Source: Chromera velia (lineage: Eukaryota > Sar > Chromeraceae). From it: a stretch of DNA of 25,649 nt. The notes beneath the pieces were generated by a model. That model ran no database searches. It saw only the letters and a list, made by a program, of their open reading frames with translations, and had not been told where the DNA came from. The stretch covers positions 17,501 to 43,149 of the forward strand of contig JAHBMJ010000558.1 in assembly GCA_018398765.1 (NCBI GenBank), in the 5' to 3' direction. Position numbers and translations under genes: made by a program. Positions 1-11,233 of this stretch are shown here, piece by piece (within the stretch, counting starts at the first letter, position 1; the number at the start of each line of letters is the position of its first letter).

Positions 1-350
1 TAGATCAGGGCAGGAGGAGACGGTCATCTCAGGGCGTGAGGAGGCGGTCGTTGCAGTGCTACGGGGAGAGGTTGTCGAAAAAGTCACACAGGCGACTGCA
101 AAGATGGGCGAACAAGGCACGAATTAAATAAGCAGAACCACAGAATGCTCACGGGTGTCACTTCCCCTGGGTAGAACCGGTATCTATCATTGGTGTTTTA
201 TACTTCATATCTTTTTTGCCCTTTCCCTTCGTATCCTCCATCAGGCTCATCTGACTTACTTGAGCCCTCGTCGTTTTTGTGCTTAACGCAGTCCTGCTTT
301 TATTCCTTTCCACCCCAATTCTCTCTCCCCGACTCATAGCCTCTCCCCCC
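1..350. other. unique non-coding sequence, no gene seen
   Basis: Mixed-composition DNA before the first microsatellite. No reading frame of convincing composition, splice pattern or RNA gene was recognised. The nominal ORFs entering from the right are translations of the adjoining simple repeat. Confidence 0.5.
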
Positions 351-815
<465 letters not shown>

Positions 816-1106
816 TCCCCTCTCTCTTTGTATGAGAGAAACGATTTTGCACGTTTGTCTGCACACATGCCAATGTGCGTATGATTGTTCACATGGATGG
901 TTGAAAGACAACAACGAAAAAAAAAGAGGCACCCCGCTCACCTGAGAACAGACGCGGCCATCTCTGAACGTCCAGTAGAGGAGCCCTGCAGAGTCCCCAA
1001 GAACCGCGGCCTCCCATACATGGAACGGTTTCCTCGCAAGAAAAGAAAGCGGGGGGGGCACATGAAGAGAAGAGACAACAGGGATGCAAGGGGTCACTCA
1101 CACTGT
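816..1106. other. unique spacer between microsatellite and minisatellite
   Basis: About 290 bases of ordinary composition with a short homopurine piece near 918-927 and a G8 run near 1051-1058. No gene or RNA was recognised; the ORFs crossing it have no recognisable domain. Confidence 0.45.
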
Positions 1107-1632
1107 TCCTAACAGCCCTCCCGCCCTCAGACCTCTGTAGATATAAGATCTACCTCACCTCCCAACAGCCCCCCCAACCTCAGACCTCTATAGACATGAG
1201 ATCTACCTTAGCTCTCAACAGCCTCCCCGCCCTCGGACCTCTATAGATATAAGATCTTCTTCAGCTTCAAACAGCCCCCCCGCCCAATACAAGATCTATC
1301 TCAGCTTCCAATAGCCCCCCCGCCCTCAGACCTCTATAGATATAACCTCTACCTGAGCTCCCAACAGCCCCCCCGCCCTCAGACCTCTAGAGATATAAGA
1401 TCTTACTCAGCTCCTAACAGCCCCCGCACCATCAGACCTCTATAGATATAAGAGCTACCTCAGCTCCCAACAGCCTCCCCGCCCTCAGACCTCTATAGAT
1501 ATAAGATTTACCTGAGCTCTCACTCTCAACAGCCCCCCCGCCCTCTGACCTCTATCGATATAAGATCTACCTCAGCTCCAAACAGCTCCCCCGCCCTCAG
1601 ACCTCTATAGATAGAAGCTCTACCTCAGCTCA

Positions 1633-2205
1633 TCAACAGCCACCCCGCCCTCAGACCTCTATAGATAGAAGCTCTACCTCAGCTCTCAACAGCCACCCCG
1701 CCCTCAGACCTCTAGAGACATGAGATCTACCTCAGCTCCAAATCGCCCCCCCGCCCTCTAACTTTTATAGATATAAGATCTACCTCAGCTCTCAACAGCC
1801 CCCCCGCCCTCAGACCTCTATAGATATAAGATCTACCTCAGCTCCAAACGGCCCCCCGCCCTCAGACCTCTATAGATACAAGATCTATCTTAGCTTCCAA
1901 CAGCCCCTCCGTCCTCAAGCTCTAAACAGCCCCCACACCCTGTGACCTCTGCAGATATAAGCTCTACCTCAACTTCAAACAGCCCCCCCGCCCTCAGACC
2001 TCTATAGATANTCAACAGCCACCCCGCCCTCAGACCTCTATAGATAGAAGCTCTACCTCAGCTCTCAACAGCCACCCCGCCCTCAGACCTCTAGAGACAT
2101 GAGATCTACCTCAGCTCCAAATCGCCCCCCCGCCCTCTAACTTTTATAGATATAAGATCTACCTCAGCTCTCAACAGCCCCCCCGCCCTCAGACCTCTAT
2201 AGATA
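1633..2205. repeat. 194 bp exact segmental duplication within the minisatellite
   Basis: Bases 1633-1826 and 2012-2205 read identically, including rare unit variants (a CCACCCC block, CTAGAGACATGAG, and AACTTTTATAG). The offset is 379 bases, which is not a whole number of 53 bp units. The second copy begins directly after a lone N at 2011. It could be a real duplication or two overlapping contig ends joined by the assembler. Confidence 0.85.
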
Positions 2206-3020
2206 GAACCTCTACCTCAGCTCATCAACAGCCCCCCCGCCCTCAGCCCTCTATAGATAGAAGATCTATTTCACCTCCTAACACCCCCCCCGCCCTCAGA
2301 CCTTTATAGATAGAACCTCTACCTCAGCTCATCAACAGCCCCCCCACCCTCAGACCTCTATAGATATAAGATCTACCTCAGCTTTCAATACCTCTCCGCC
2401 CTCAGACCTCTGTAGATATAAGATCTACCTCAGCTCTCAACAGCCCCCCCGCCCTCAGACCTCTATAGATATAAGCTCTACCTCAGCTCTCAACAGCCCC
2501 CCCGCCTTCAAACCTCTATAGATAGAAGCTCTACCTCAGCTCTCAACAGCCCCCCTGCCCTCTAACCTCTATAAATATAAGCTCTACCTCAGCTCCCAAC
2601 AGCCCCCCCACCCTCAGACCTCTATAGAGAGAAGATTTATTTCACCTCCTAACAGCCCCCCCGCCCTCAGACCTCTATAGATAGAAGCTCTACCTCAGCT
2701 CATCAACAGCCCCCCCGCCCTCACACCTCTATAGATATAAGATCTACCTCAGTTTTTAACAGCCCCCCCGCCCTCAGACCTCTATAGATAGAAGATCTAT
2801 CTCACCTTCCAACAGCCCCCCCGCCCTCAGACCTCTATAGATAGAACCTCTACCTCAGCTCATCAACAGCCCCCCCGCCCTCACACCTCTATAAATATAA
2901 GATCTACCTCAGCTCCGAACAGCCCCCCCACCCTCAGACCTCTATACATAGAAGCTCTATCTCACCTCCTAACAGCCCCCACAACCTCAGACCTCTATAG
3001 ATAGAACCTCTACCTCAGCT

Positions 3021-3036
3021 NNNNNNNNNNNNNNNN
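3021..3036. other. assembly gap (16 N) inside the minisatellite
   Basis: Sixteen N replace sequence in the array. Single N at 2011 and 3611 also sit where adjoining units are out of register. The array was probably not fully resolved. Confidence 0.99.
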
Positions 3037-3750
3037 CTCAGACCTCTATAGATATAAGATCTGCCTCAGCTCTCAACAGTCCCTAGAACAGTCCCCCCAC
3101 CCTCAGACCTCTATAGATAGAAGCTCTACCTCAGCTCCCAACAGGCCCCCCGCCCTCAGACTTCTATAGATGGAAGATCTTCCTCAGCTCCAAACAGCCC
3201 CCCCACCCTCAGACCTCTATAGATATAAGATCTACCTCAGCTTTTAACAGCCCCCCCGCCCTCAGTCCTCTATAGATAGAACCTCTACCTCAGCTCATCA
3301 ACAGCCCCCCCGCCCTCAGACCTCTATAGATATAAGCTCTACCTTAGCTCCCAACAGCCCTCCCGACCTCAGACCTCTATAGATATAAGATCTGCCTCAG
3401 CTCCCAACAGCCCCCCCGCCCTCAGACCTCTATAGATAGAAGCTCTCCTTCAGCTCCCAACAGGCTCTCCGCCCTTAGACTTCTATAGATGGAAGATCTT
3501 CCTCAGCTCCAAACAGCCCCCCCTGCTCTGTGACCTCTGCAGATATAAGCTCTACCCCAGCTCTAAATAGCCCCCCCGCCCTCAGACCTCTATAGATATA
3601 AGCTCTACCTNCAACAGCCCCCCCGCCCTCAGACCTCTATAGATAGAAGCTCTACCCCAGCTCCAAAGAGCCCCCCCGCCCTCAGACCTCTATAGATAGA
3701 AGATCTACGTCAGCTCTAAACAGCCCCCCCGCCCACAGACCTCTATAGAT

Positions 3751-5209
3751 AGAAGACCTACCTCAGCTTTCAACAGCCCCCCCGCCCTCAGACCTCTATA
3801 GATGGAAGATCTACCTCAGCTCCCAACAGCCCCCCCGCCCTCAGACCTCTACAGATATAACATCTACCTCAGCTTCCAACACCCCCCCCGACCTCAGACC
3901 TCTATAGATAAAAGCTCTACCTCAGCTTCCAACAGCCCCCCCACCCTTAGACCTCTGTAGATATAAGCTCTACCTCAGCTCCAAATAGCCCTCCCGCCCT
4001 CAGACCTCTATAGATATAAGATCTACCTCAGCTCCAAACAGCCTTCCCGCCCTCAGACCTCTGTATATATAAGCTCTTCCTCAGCTCTGAACAGCCTCCC
4101 CACCCTCAGACCTCTATAGATAGAAGCTCTACCTCAGCTCCCAACAGGCCCCCCGCCCTTAGACCTCTATAGATATAAGATCTACCTCAACTCCAAACAG
4201 CCCCCCCGCTCTCAGACCTGTATAGGTATAAGCTCTACCTCAGCTTCCAACAGCCCCCACGCCCTCAGACCTCTATAGATATAAGCTTTACCTCAGCTCT
4301 CAACAGCTCCCCCACCCTCAGACCTCTATAGATATAAGCTCTACCTCAGCTCCAAACAGCCCCCCCGCCCTCAGACCTCTATAGATACAAGATCTTCCTG
4401 AGCTCCAAACAGCCCCCCCGCCCTCGGACCTCTATAGATATAAGATCTACCTCAACTCCAAACAGCCCCCCCGCTCTTAGACCTGTATAGGTATAAGCTC
4501 TACCTCAGCTTCCAACACCCCCCCCGCCCTCAGACCTCTATAGATATAAGCTCTACCTCAGCTTTCAACAGCCACCCCACCCTCAGACCTCTACAGATAG
4601 AAGATCTACCTCAGCTGCAAACAACCCCCCCGCCCTCAGACCTCTATAAATAGAAGATCTACCTCAGCTCCAAACAGCCCCCCCGCCCTCAGACCTCTAT
4701 AGATAAAAGATCTACCTCAGCTCCCAACAGCCCCCCCGCCCTCAGACCTCTGCAGATATAGCTCTATCTCAGCTCCCAACACCTTCCCCACCCTCAGACC
4801 TCTATAGATAGAAGACCTACCTCAGCTTTCAACAGCCCCCCCGCCCTCAGACCTCTATAGATGGAAGATCTACCTCAGCTCCCAACAGCCCCCCCGCCCT
4901 CAGACCTCTACAGATATAAGATTTACCTCAGCTCCAAACACCTCCCCCAACCTCAGACCTCTATAGATAAAAGCTTTACCTCAGCTTCCAACAGCCCCCC
5001 CGCCCTTAGACCTCTGTAGATATAAGGTCTGCCTCAGCTCCAAACAACCCCCCCGCCCTCAGACCTCTATAGATATAAGATCTACCTCAGCTCCAAACAG
5101 CCCCCCCGCCCTCAGACCTCTGTATATATAAGCTCTTCCTCAGCTCTGAACAGCCCCCCCGCCCTCAGACCTCTATAGATAGAAGCTCTACCTCAGCTCT
5201 CAACCGCCC
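3751..5209. repeat. higher-order repeat, period 1059 bp (20 units), in the minisatellite
   Basis: Successive variant units starting at 3751 (AGAAGACCTACC, then ATGGAAGATC, CTACAGATATAA, the ATAAAAGCT type, and CTGTATATATAAG at 4061) recur in the same order from 4810 (CTGTATATATAAG at 5120). Both anchor pairs are offset by exactly 1059 bases, or 20 units of about 53. A second, shorter higher-order step of 265 bases (5 units) links the CTGTATAGGTATAAG variants in the units following positions 4191 and 4456. Confidence 0.8.
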
Positions 5210-6238
5210 CCCACCCTCAGACCTCTATAGATACAAGATCTATCTCAGCTCCCAACAGCCCCCCCGCCCACAGACGTCCGTAGATATAAGATCTACCTCA
5301 GCCAGCTGCTCTCAACAGCCCCCCCGCCCTCAGACCTCTATAGATATAAGCTCTACCTCAGCTCTCAACAGCCCCCCCGCCCTCAGACCTCTATAGATAG
5401 AAGATCTTCCTGAGCTCCAAACAGCCTTCCCGCTCTCAGACCTCTATACATATAAGCTCTACCTTAGCCCCAAACAGCCCTCCCCGCCCTCAGACCTCTA
5501 TAGATATAAAATCTACCTCACCTCCCAACAGCTCCCCCGCCCTCAGACCTCTATAGATATAAGCTCTACCTCAGCTCCAAACAGCCCCCCCCACCCTCAG
5601 ACCTCTATAGATACAAGCTCTATCTCAGCTCCCAACAGCCCCCCCGCCCACAGACCTCTATAGATAAAAGCTTTACCTCAGCTTCCAACAGCCCTCCCGC
5701 CCTTAGACCTCTGTAGATAGTAGCTCTACCTCAGCTCCAAACAGCCCCCCCGCCCTCAGACCTCTATAGATATAAGATCTACCTCAGCTCTAAACAGCCC
5801 CCCCGCCCTCAGACCTCTGTAGATATAAGCACTACCTCAGCTCATCAACAGCCACCCCGCCCTCAGACCTAAAACTCTCATCAGCCCCCCCTGCCCTGTG
5901 ACCTCTACAGATATAAGCTCTACCTCAGCTCCAAACAGCCCCCCCCGCTCTCAGACCTGTATAGATATAAGCTCTACCTCAGCTGTCAACAGCCCCCCCG
6001 CCCTCAGACCTCTATAGATGGAAGATCTACCTCAGCTCCAAACAGCTCCCCCCGCCCTCAGACCTCTATAGATATAAGATCTACCTCAGCTCTCAACAGC
6101 CCCTCTGCCCTCAGACCTCTATAGATGGAAGATCTACCTCAGCTCTCAACAGCCCCCCCACCCTCTGACCTCTATCGATATAAGATCTACCCCAGCTCCA
6201 AACAGCCTCCCCGCCCTCAGACCTCTATAGATAGAAGC

Positions 6239-6879
6239 ACCAAATAGGAACTCGGGCCAGGGGGGCCACCAATTGCAAAAAGGCTGCACAGGCAAAGTCA
6301 AAGTAACCAATTGGGACCGCAGAACAACCATAATCAAACAGCAAGCACATCAACGTATTAGAAGGAATCTGTTCCCGCTTTTCAGACCACCAGATACCGC
6401 GCACAAAGGATCAAGACCTGCACAACCTCGCTGGTGGCCAGCCAAGGGGCACAGTCTCCTGAATTCCCGGTGAGTCGATCCATCCTTCCTCCTCCAGAGC
6501 AACTAGAGAGTCTACCAAACAACTAAACAAACGCTAGCTACTCTTCTAAAAGAAGACAGCCCTGGCTTAATATAGAGGGAACAGAGAAGCTGAACGGATC
6601 GACACAAAGGTAACAAAAGGTTCTACAAAGGTCAGACCTGTCAGACTGAGAGTGCACAAAGGTCTCTGACTGTGCATAAAAGTCCCATCTACAGACAACC
6701 TGCCACCCAACACATAAGCAGAGCAGAGCAAGTAGTCGAACTGAGTCCTACAAGCACTACAGATGCTTTACAACTCCATACAAAATCTCTCAGATGGGCA
6801 GAAGTTTGGCCACTCTCACATACATGCATGCACGTATCAAAAATTTGCACTTTCAGAGTTGTACGGTGCAATTTGAGCC
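6239..6879. other. non-coding flank, no gene seen
   Basis: The minisatellite stops abruptly after a last partial unit. The following 640 bases are unique, with only short open frames of unlikely composition. One TGCATGCA palindrome lies at 6825-6832. Confidence 0.4.
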
Positions 6880-6975
6880 AAAAAAAGACCGGACCGGGGC
6901 TTGAACCCGGGACTCTCGATCACTTGCCGGAGTCCTTGAGGTGTGCACTGCGACGCGCTCATGCACGAATCCACC
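6880..6975 (-). repeat. tRNA-like Pol III element (SINE head or tRNA pseudogene)
   Basis: On the minus strand, 6910-6894 forms a textbook T-arm: stem CCGGG, loop TTCAAGC, stem CCCGG. It is equivalent to an internal promoter B box (GGTTCAAGCCC). Exactly seven bases (the size of an acceptor 3' strand) follow, and then a run of seven T (6886-6880), a Pol III terminator. Upstream lies an inverted pair GGACTC/GAGTCC and the sequence CTCAAGG, resembling an anticodon loop. However, no acceptor 5' strand pairs with TCCGGTC and the D-arm/A box is poorly formed. This favours a decayed tRNA or tRNA-derived SINE over a working tRNA. The far boundary is approximate. Confidence 0.4.
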
Positions 6976-7629
6976 ATCACGCCGCCTACATACAGCTGAA
7001 CACCGTGTGTGGCGGCGCACAATAGGCCCATCTCGAACCCTTAAAGGCTTGGCCCGACCGGGGTATGAAAGGTATAGGCTCATGCAGCGATCAAGGAATC
7101 TTAGTTTGGGTCCAAACGGACTTAGAAACACCTATTGGTTCCGGCATGCCACGTCGGGGTGGGCCCGTAAAAAATCTGGATTTTTTCCCAATTCACCAAA
7201 AAGTGTATACAAAGTGCCCGCCAGGGTGCTGGGATGCGTTGAACTGAGCTTCTCCCAACCTCCTGGTGACTTGCGTCACAAGTTGCAACCACTGGTTAGT
7301 TCTGCCCCCATCGCAGAACCCTCAAAGTGGTGTCCCTCATTCTTGAGTCGACGACGACTCAAAGCTAAGTTGCCCGGACGTACAGACAGAACAAGGGTCC
7401 ACACCACAAGCTCTCAGCTAGGTCTTGACTCTACGTCGCCAAGACTGAATCGACCCTACTGCGGGCCAGCCTACTCATTCTCCTCACTCTGTACCAAATT
7501 CTTTCCCAATTTCACGACTTCATCACGAGACAAAGCACCTCCATACACGCCATTGTCTTGCCCTTTCTTCCTTTGTTACTTCTCTACCTAGCTTTTCTAT
7601 ATTCAGAGCCAGATTCCTCTTTGATCGTA
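6976..7629. other. no convincing gene
   Basis: A 216-codon open frame on the plus strand covers most of this stretch, but it has a Pro/Ser/Arg-rich composition typical of chance frames in GC-rich DNA. It also starts inside the tRNA-like element. No domain, splice pattern or periodicity supports it. Confidence 0.4.
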
Positions 7630-8744
7630 TCATACTTTCGCAGCTTGGCCTAGGGCTTGGCTTGTGGAGATCGACTTGGACGATCCTAGTAGACGATCCC
7701 ACCACCACTGGGAAAGCATTTCGTCTCCTGTTAGATGGGACTGAAGGTAGCACTCCTTCTTATATACCTTCCTCTCTGTTGGTCCTATCAATGACACTCT
7801 CTCCTCTTCTGAGACATTTACCTTTCTTCCCACTACATCTGCAAAAGCAAGGCGCCACTTTTTACGTCGTGTCTTGGTCACCTCGCTTAACTCTTCATCT
7901 GCTTAGGCTCTCCCTAACTGTGTGAAGAGTAAAGACACGTTGACTGCTGCTGGTCGCTTCGTCTCCTCTACCTGAGAGAGCGATATTCTCTCTCGGAAGA
8001 TGGTTTCTACCTCCCCCATCTCTTCTTCTATCAACACCTCTCTCTTTCTGATCAGGCCACTGGTAAGCATACTGCACTTTGTGTCCATCTGCTTGATATG
8101 GGTAGTGGACACTTCGAGAGGGATCTCAACATCTTTCCTGTCTCTCTCTACCTCTCCTCTCATAATTCTTTGGGTGGTCAGCTTCTTTTTCCTCCATGGA
8201 GAAGCTACTGGAACAGCTGTACTCTTTGATACTTCCCTCTGGCCTTGAAATCGTCAATGACATCTGCTTTTGCTGCTTCCTCACAGTCCGATGGTTCTTC
8301 TCGAATTCGATGTCGGACCATGCTTTGTGTGAAAGACGACCGCCTCGCCTGCATTTCTTCTTCCTCGCTGCGGTGTCATGCGAAGTTGCCAACTTATCCT
8401 GTGTGTCAACCTCCTTCATTTCGATGAAGTTCTTATGATTGAAGGTGAGGGCAAGTCGACACACCTCCGCAATCATCGTATCGAAGTCTGCACGGCTCTA
8501 GCTTCTCGAGTGTCTGATGATGGAGACGCTTGATCTTCTCTCCAAGCGTAAACACTTCCTCGGCTTTATCAAAAAGTGACTTCATCTTACTACCTCCTAC
8601 TGCCTCTATCACAGGGTTCTCTACTGATCTCTGGCTCCCAGCTGGTCGCGAATAACTACACAACGAAACTGCCAGACAGTGCGTGCTGATGCTCCAACAA
8701 CCATAAGCATTGAGGTTCATTCGACTGAACGAAGGCTCAATCAA
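7630..8744 (-). pseudogene. decayed coding region, charged protein of unknown family
   Basis: Overlapping minus-strand frames succeed one another with consistent, charged, protein-like composition. The first (from 8744) includes SLFDKAEEVFTLGEKIKRL and passes near 8495 into the frame of 8476-8126, which includes IAEVCRLALTFNHKNFIEM and KAWSDIEFEKNHRTVRKQQ. Near 8140 that passes into the frame of 8163-7903, with IEEEMGEVETIFRERISL. The last frame continues past a TAA at 7903-7905 as ADEELSEVTKTRRKKW and on to 7630. So two frameshifts and one stop interrupt about 350 codons. The family is not recognised; helix-rich, Lys/Glu-rich segments suggest a coiled-coil or a structural protein of a transposon. 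Unrecognised introns or sequence errors are alternatives to decay. The 5' limit is uncertain. Confidence 0.4.
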
Positions 8745-9587
8745 CGAACGACGCCTCTCTTGTCCCTTTGGTCAGAATAAAGGCTCTGCTAGCATCTGAT
8801 ACGTGAACGTGGTATATAGACAGTATAAAGTCTGTCAGTCGGAAAGACCATCGTTGTTCATCTTTCCACCGTACGTCTTGCTGTCATGCATGCAGGCTGT
8901 CAGTCTGATCTTACGCACTAGCTGATGCAACATAAACGCAACTGTTGATTCGATCGTGTAACTAACTTTTAAATCGCATATAACGACGTGGGCGCTCACT
9001 TCAGACACGGCCCCGGAAAGACGTACATGCGGGCCGGCTCAATCACAGTCAATGCAGAAAGGCGGCACGCGTGCGCCACGACCAGCATACACATCACACT
9101 GCCTATAAGCTTGTGTGTATACATGCATCAAAATTTTAATTAACTTCCAGTTAATATATAATTTAAACTATTCTTTAATCCACCTCAATCTAGTATTTGA
9201 TTTACTATAAACCAATAGAGGTCAGAGGTCTATTTCACCAATAAATGGCTAAAGAAATGGTCCACTAGATTCAAATTGTTCACTGGCAGTCAGTGGCAAT
9301 CCGACTTGATTGGAAAAGGACTCACCCGCTTTGTTGGCTGTTCTTCACAGAACCATTCTGGCACGGTTCTGCTTGATTTGAGTCCCGCTTCCTCCTCTCT
9401 CCTCTTCTCTCTGGCGGCTATACAAGAGTTGTCAGTGCATCAATGCGGTAGCAATCAGTGAGCTGGACTGAATGCAAGACTCAATGAAAGGATGCCTGAG
9501 TAGATGGACAGGTGAACCTATCTGCACAGCAGCAAACAAAGCTGGAGGCAAACAACCCCTGCAGGCCGGAAAGACACAAACAGTCGT
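8745..9587. other. intergenic sequence, partly AT-rich
   Basis: No gene was recognised. It contains a TGCATGCA palindrome (8887-8894), a short hairpin GACAG/CTGTC around 8819-8836 and an AT-rich piece at about 9130-9240. It lies downstream of the prefoldin stop codon and should hold that gene's 3' untranslated region. No AATAAA was seen on the minus strand close to the stop. Confidence 0.4.
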
Positions 9588-10005
9588 TCAATCCGCAGTG
9601 GTTGCCCTCGACACCCCATTAGTCACCCCTCCCCCAGGAGCCCCCTGCTCTCCTTGCCCCCCTCCCCCCGCCATTTTCTGTTGATAGGCCAGTGACTGGA
9701 GACGCACTGTTGCGACGTCATGGAGCTTCCTTTTGTCTGTGAGGACCTTCGTAAGCTCTCCTATTTGGTCTTTCAAGAAATCAACTTTTCTGCAGTCAAA
9801 TGACATCATTGTAATTGCGGTCACAATTGTGTTTGAAAATCTGTTGGAGACGGATGACCACTGAGGACAGATATTCATCTGTCTTGGGGGGAAATGACTG
9901 TTGGGTTCCCTGCTCTGCCCTCCTTATCATCATTGCGTGCCTGGGTGTTCAACTGGACTACACGGCACACGTACACAGTCACACACGCGCGCGCGCCCAC
10001 ACACG

Positions 10006-10041
<36 letters not shown>

Positions 10042-10445
10042 GGGAAAGGAGGCAAAGAGAGCAGAAAAACGTCAGACACACGTGTACACCCACACCAACA
10101 CACACGCACGCACACACACACACACACTCTCTCTCACTCACTCACTCACTCACACGCAACACACACTCACACACACACACACACAGAGGGGCACACACAC
10201 CGGCACACAGACAGGCACACAGACGCACTCACACACGCGCGCGCGCACACACACACACACAGACAGACTATATGTTTCTTCTTCTCCCTCCTTTTCTTCA
10301 CACGCCGAAAGACAGACAGACAGACAGGCACACGCAGACATAGAGACAGACACAGACCCAGGCACGGGTACGGACACACTCAAACACACACACACACACA
10401 CGCACACGAGAGAACGGGAGATAGATACACGCACGCGCGCGCGCG

Positions 10446-10523
<78 letters not shown>

Positions 10524-11231
10524 AATTCCATGCTTCTTTTTTCCCTTCTCTTCTTTTCCCGAGAGACAAAGAGAAGGAGAGAAGAGTTTGAGAATGACAT
10601 TTGCAGAAAGAGACAAACACACTCGCAAAACACCCACCCACACACACACACACAGAGACACACACCATCAGTGTATTGTTTCTTGAAGGCTGCCGAAAAA
10701 AAGGCAGAGAGAAACTTTCCTTTGAATGCCTGACGTTCAAGCTTCACACTGAGTGCTTCAAGAGGGAAAAAATGAAACAAATCTCTGGGCAGACTCAACG
10801 GTAATGGACGGTTATTTCGACCACACGCGCACACACACGCACACGCCGATGGACGAGGAAACGAGGGGGGGAGGGGGAGAAGGAGGGAGGGAGAGAGAGA
10901 GACAGACTGACAGACAGACAGACAGACGGAGGGAGAGAGATGTCGGCAAGGGATGGAGGCAGAGCACCCCCCGCACGCAAGCCACTGACCCTTGGAGATG
11001 TTTCTTTCCCTCCTCGATGCTCATCTTCACGTGATACCCCGTGCCGATGTCCACCATCACCTCTGTCACGTCTGCCACCTGTCCCTTCACGTAGAGGGAA
11101 GAGGACAGAGGGATGAGAATCTCGTTGTCAGGTTGCCCCGACGCCATGCTGACCAGGGCCTCGGCGGAATTCCGAAATTTGTTCTGTGCGAGTTTTAACG
11201 CCTGGATGTTTTGGTTCAGTGTTTGGATCTC
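9588..11231 (-). CDS. PFDN5: prefoldin subunit 5, last two coding exons (5' end missing)
   Basis: Prefoldin subunit 5 is an alpha-type subunit of the hexameric prefoldin co-chaperone, which carries nascent actin and tubulin to the CCT/TRiC chaperonin in the cytosol. The first visible exon, 11231-10990, follows the acceptor TTGTTTGTCTGCAG. It encodes a coiled-coil strand (EIQTLNQNIQALKLAQNKF) and then the beta-hairpin core, including EILIPLSSSLYVKG and MVDIGTGYHVKM, which match the family's ELLVPLTSSMYV and LIDVGTGYYV. The donor is GTCAGT after 10990. The last exon, 9789-9588, follows the acceptor TTTGACTGCAG and encodes the second helix (KVDFLKDQIGELTKVLTDKR). It ends in a Gly-rich tail and TGA at 9588-9590. 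Exon phases agree: two bases plus one base make a Gly codon. The roughly 25 N-terminal residues of the first helix must lie upstream and were not found. Identification is firm from alignment of motif order; extent is partial. Confidence 0.88.
9966..10948. repeat. compound CA / AG microsatellite filling the prefoldin intron
   Basis: Repeated CA tracts (about 10006-10038, 10109-10126, 10388-10407, 10453-10489), CG/CA mixtures, an AG tract (10490-10521) and GACA/ACAG tracts (about 10310-10330 and 10907-10927) occupy most of the 1200 bp intron between 10989 and 9790. In the sense of the minus-strand gene these are TG-rich and CT-rich tracts. The many long open frames here are repeat translations and not genes. 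Confidence 0.95.
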
Positions 11232-11233
11232 CT

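Larger units (their letters stand above)
1107..6238. repeat. 53 bp minisatellite array, about 97 units
   Basis: A tandem array of about 5.1 kb. The unit is 53 bp and reads in order: CTCAGACCTCTATAGATA, then TAAGATCTACCTCAGCTC, then a short C/A-rich joint (CCAA, TCAA or ATCAA), then CAGCCCCCCCGCC. Variable positions define subtypes: ATATAAGATCT, ATAGAAGCTCT, ATAGAACCTCT, ATGGAAGATCT, ATACAAGATCT. Every unit carries a run of about seven C on this strand and the palindrome CTATAG, and many carry AGATCT. The unit length is not a multiple of three and contains stop codons in all frames, so no open frame survives across 5 kb. Three assembly gaps (2011, 3021-3036, 3611) lie inside, so the true length is unknown. 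Confidence 0.97.

Noticed and set aside
1107-6238. CRISPR array
   Set aside because: Units are contiguous 53 bp tandem repeats with no unique spacers, in a eukaryotic context.
6941-7591. 216-codon plus-strand ORF
   Set aside because: Pro/Ser/Arg-rich chance frame that begins inside the tRNA-like element; no motifs.
9815-10834. Several 150-260 codon ORFs on both strands
   Set aside because: They translate CA/AG microsatellite inside the prefoldin intron (His-Thr, Cys-Val, Arg-Glu runs).
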